Source of the DNA: Lachnospiraceae bacterium
Lineage (GTDB): Bacteria; Bacillota; Clostridia; Lachnospirales; Lachnospiraceae
Direction of reading: 5' to 3'
DNA length: 37,017 nucleotides
Assembly: GCA_017441585.1 (NCBI GenBank)
Contig: JAFRWW010000034.1
Span: forward strand, 1 to 37,017
Made by a program: the position numbers and the translations under genes. Positions 34,918 through 37,017 of the stretch are shown here, piece by piece (position 1 is the stretch's first letter; each line of letters starts with the position of its first letter). The notes beneath the pieces were generated by a model. The model was not told the origin of the DNA, made no database searches, and saw only the letters and a list, made by a program, of their open reading frames with translations.

Positions 34918-35184
34918 TTATGCCTCAAGCTTATTTACAGCGAGGGAAAGACGTGACACCTTTCTGGAAGCGGTAGACTTATGCATAACGCCTTTTGATG
35001 CGGCCTTTGAAAGAGCTGAGATAGCACCCTTTAAAGCCTCGTCGGCAGCTGCCTTATCACCGGCATCCACTGCGGCATAGACCTTTCTTACTGCGGTCTT
35101 AACGCCGGACTTGATAGCTTTGTTCCTCTCGTAACGGGTTTTGGTCACGAGGATGCGCTTTTTGGCTGATTTGATATTTGCCAT
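34918..35184 (-). CDS. rpsT: 30S ribosomal protein S20
   Basis: The 88-residue basic protein MANIKSAKKRILVTKTRYERNKAIKSG... with AISALSKAASKGVMHKSTASRKVSRL is a standard S20. The start at 35184 follows GGAGG on the - strand (GTTTCGGAGGTTATC). A longer open frame to 35697 overlaps lepA and is not real. The gene lies back-to-back with lepA, a common arrangement in Firmicutes. Confidence 0.97.
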   Translation of the reverse strand: MANIKSAKKRILVTKTRYERNKAIKSGVKTAVRKVYAAVDAGDKAAADEALKGAISALSKAASKGVMHKSTASRKVSRLSLAVNKLEA

Positions 35185-35272
35185 GATAACCTCCGAAACA
35201 TAACCATTTAACTGCAAAAACCTGTGTCCTGCTTTTTGAGACACGGAAAGCAAAGCAAAAGACACAACGAAC

Positions 35273-35301
35273 ATTCTATAAAATATTGACTCATTTGTCA
35301 A
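35273..35301 (-). promoter_or_regulatory. Promoter of rpsT
   Basis: On the - strand TTGACA (35301-35296), a 17-bp spacer and TAGAAT (35278-35273) form a near-consensus sigma-A promoter, giving a leader of about 85 nt. The -35 lies in a TTGAC/GTCAA inverted repeat (35286-35301). Confidence 0.8.
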
Positions 35302-35325
35302 CAGTGAAAGGAGACTTTTTCTATA

Positions 35326-37017
35326 ATGGACAGCAGATTTATCCGAAATTTTTGTATAGTGGCCCACATCGATCACGGAAAGTCCACTCTGGCTGATCGT
35401 ATCATCGAGGGCACGGGGCTTCTGACCGACAGGGAAATGCAGGCCCAGGTGCTGGATAATATGGACCTGGAGCGCGAGAGGGGCATCACCATAAAATCCC
35501 AGGCCGTCAGGACCATATACAAGGCAAAGGACGGAAATGAGTATGTGTTTAACCTCATCGACACTCCGGGACATGTGGATTTCAATTATGAGGTGAGCAG
35601 GTCTCTGGCAGCCTGCGACGGCGCCATCCTGGTGGTGGATGCGGCTCAGGGTATAGAGGCCCAGACTCTGGCCAATGTATACCTGGCCCTGGATCATGAC
35701 CTGGATGTATTTCCGGTCATAAACAAGATAGACCTGCCCTCTGCCCAGCCCCAGAGAGTAAAGGATGAGATCGAGGATGTGATAGGTATAGAGGCTCAGG
35801 ATGCACCTTTGATCTCCGCCAAGAACGGCATAGGGATAGAGGATGTGCTGGAGGCCATAGTGGAAAAGATACCGGCGCCCACGGGTGATGAGAATAAGCC
35901 CTTAAAGGCACTGATCTTTGATTCCGTATATGATCCCTATAAGGGCGTCATAGTATTTTTCAGGATAATGGACGGAAGCGTAAGGAAGGGCTCCCATGTC
36001 AGGATGATGGCTACAGGCGCCGAGTTTGAAGTGGTGGAGACCGGATATTTCGGCGCGGGACAGTTCATTCCCTGCGAGGAACTGACTGCCGGAATGGTGG
36101 GATATTTAACCGCCAGCATCAAAAATGTGAAGGACACCCGTGTGGGTGATACCATAACCGAAGCGGAGAATCCCTGTGATGAGGCCCTGCCCGGATATAA
36201 AAAGGTTCAGCCCATGGTGTACTGCGGTATGTACCCCGCGGACGGAGCCAAGTATCCTGATCTTCGTGATGCTCTGGAAAAACTGCAGCTCAATGACGCC
36301 TCCCTGTTTTATGAGCCGGAGACCTCCGTGGCTCTGGGCTTTGGCTTCAGATGCGGATTTTTGGGACTTCTGCACCTGGAGATAATCCAGGAAAGACTGG
36401 AGAGAGAGTACAATCTGGATCTGGTGACCACCGCTCCCGGCGTAGTCTACCGCATACATAAGACCGATGGTGAGATGATAGAGCTGACCAATCCTTCGAA
36501 CCTGCCCGATCCTTCGGAGATAGAATATATGGAAGAGCCCGTGGTGGATGCCCAGATCATGGTGACCACGGAATTTGTGGGCCCCATAATGCAGCTGTGC
36601 CAGGAGAGGCGCGGTATCAGCAAGGGCATGGAATATATAGAACAGACCAGGGTGATGCTTTCCTATCAGCTGCCCCTGAATGAGATCATATATGATTTCT
36701 TTGACGCGCTGAAATCAAGATCCCGTGGATATGCTTCCTTTGAGTATGAACTCAAGGGCTATGAGACCGCCAAACTGGTGAAGCTGGATATCCTCATTAA
36801 CAGAGAGGAGATAGACGCCCTTTCCTTTATCGTACATGCGGACAGCGCTTATGAAAGAGGCCGCAAGATGTGTGAAAAACTTAAGGAAGAGATCCCCAGG
36901 CATCTGTTTGAGATCCCCATACAGGCAGCCATCGGCTCAAAGATCATAGCCAGGGAGACGGTGAAGGCCATGCGCAAGGATGTGCTGGCCAAGTGTTACG
37001 GCGGCGATATTACTCGA
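35326..37017 (+). CDS. lepA: Elongation factor 4 (LepA), 3' end beyond the window
   Basis: LepA is a GTPase that affects elongation and back-translocation on the ribosome. The 564 codons present include the G domain ([15 protein letters not shown] at about 13-27; [14 protein letters not shown]) and the later LepA domains up to [12 protein letters not shown], which is just short of the usual C-terminal lysine-rich end. About 35-40 residues are outside the window; there is no sign of a break. The start at 35326 has GAAAGGAGA about 12 nt upstream. It is divergent from rpsT; I found no convincing + strand promoter in the gap. Confidence 0.96.
   Translation, partial: MDSRFIRNFCIVAHIDHGKSTLADRIIEGTGLLTDREMQAQVLDNMDLERERGITIKSQAVRTIYKAKDGNEYVFNLIDTPGHVDFNYEVSRSLAACDGAILVVDAAQGIEAQTLANVYLALDHDLDVFPVINKIDLPSAQPQRVKDEIEDVIGIEAQDAPLISAKNGIGIEDVLEAIVEKIPAPTGDENKPLKALIFDSVYDPYKGVIVFFRIMDGSVRKGSHVRMMATGAEFEVVETGYFGAGQFIPCEELTAGMVGYLTASIKNVKDTRVGDTITEAENPCDEALPGYKKVQPMVYCGMYPADGAKYPDLRDALEKLQLNDASLFYEPETSVALGFGFRCGFLGLLHLEIIQERLEREYNLDLVTTAPGVVYRIHKTDGEMIELTNPSNLPDPSEIEYMEEPVVDAQIMVTTEFVGPIMQLCQERRGISKGMEYIEQTRVMLSYQLPLNEIIYDFFDALKSRSRGYASFEYELKGYETAKLVKLDILINREEIDALSFIVHADSAYERGRKMCEKLKEEIPRHLFEIPIQAAIGSKIIARETVKAMRKDVLAKCYGGDITR

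Noticed and set aside
35286..35327. Divergent + strand promoter for lepA (TTGACT at 35286, TATAAT at 35322)
   Set aside because: Spacing between them is far from 17 bp, and the TATAAT overlaps the start codon; only the - strand promoter is convincing.
35185..35697. Long - strand frame that extends rpsT upstream
   Set aside because: S20 begins at 35184 with a GGAGG site; the extension is antisense to lepA and crosses the rpsT promoter.

Overview
The window looks like chromosome of a low-to-mid-GC Firmicute, most likely a Lachnospiraceae-type Clostridium relative (inference from gene content and order). The clues are the order recA-recX-rny, the block yicC-gmk-rpoZ, infC-rpmI-rplT behind an attenuated leader, a DUF512 radical-SAM gene joined to der-plsY-gpsA, a long-form PRPP synthetase, Gram-positive LexA boxes, and many PAS, HD-GYP and hybrid-kinase signalling proteins. 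Nearly every gene is on the + strand; only prs and rpsT are on the - strand. No tRNA, rRNA, CRISPR array, prophage or insertion sequence was seen.

Layout. 1-3.9 kb: a small cyclic-nucleotide-binding-like protein and a large secreted papain-family protease with an acidic segment and Ig-like repeats. 3.9-10.2 kb: a dense housekeeping run, yicC, gmk, rpoZ, rimO, pgsA, cinA, then a membrane-anchored HD-GYP/receiver protein with a damaged HD motif. 10.2-13.8 kb: SOS-controlled recA with recX, then rny from its own promoter. 13.9-16.4 kb: yraN and rnhB converge on prs; their 3' ends are separated by a 53-bp tandem repeat that appears to be a duplicated overlap of the two genes. 16.4-22.5 kb: DUF512 radical SAM, der, plsY, a SleB-like hydrolase, gpsA and a PAS-only protein. 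22.6-24.05 kb: the infC-rpmI-rplT operon with an L20-leader-like attenuator and an AUU start codon. 24.06-34.9 kb: the most unusual part, with a polyprenyl glycosylphosphotransferase, greA, a Dlt-like surface-acylation cassette (adenylation enzyme, carrier protein, MBOAT, SGNH protein), a gene with the active-site signature of glutamate 2,3-aminomutase, and a 1002-residue hybrid histidine kinase. 34.9-37.0 kb: rpsT (- strand) and the start of lepA, which runs off the window.

The most interesting hypothesis is that 26.1-31.9 kb is one transcription unit that activates an amino acid, loads it on a carrier protein and transfers it to a surface polymer. The adenylation enzyme lacks the cysteine associated with D-alanine selection in DltA, and an amino-acid-2,3-aminomutase of the glutamate type is encoded 4 nt behind the cassette. 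This could be a variant of D-alanylation that uses another amino acid, possibly a beta-amino acid. The aminomutase may instead simply make beta-glutamate as an osmolyte. Other points of interest are several genes with an extended -10 placed so close to the start codon that the mRNAs could be leaderless, and a family of dispersed palindromic intergenic repeats.
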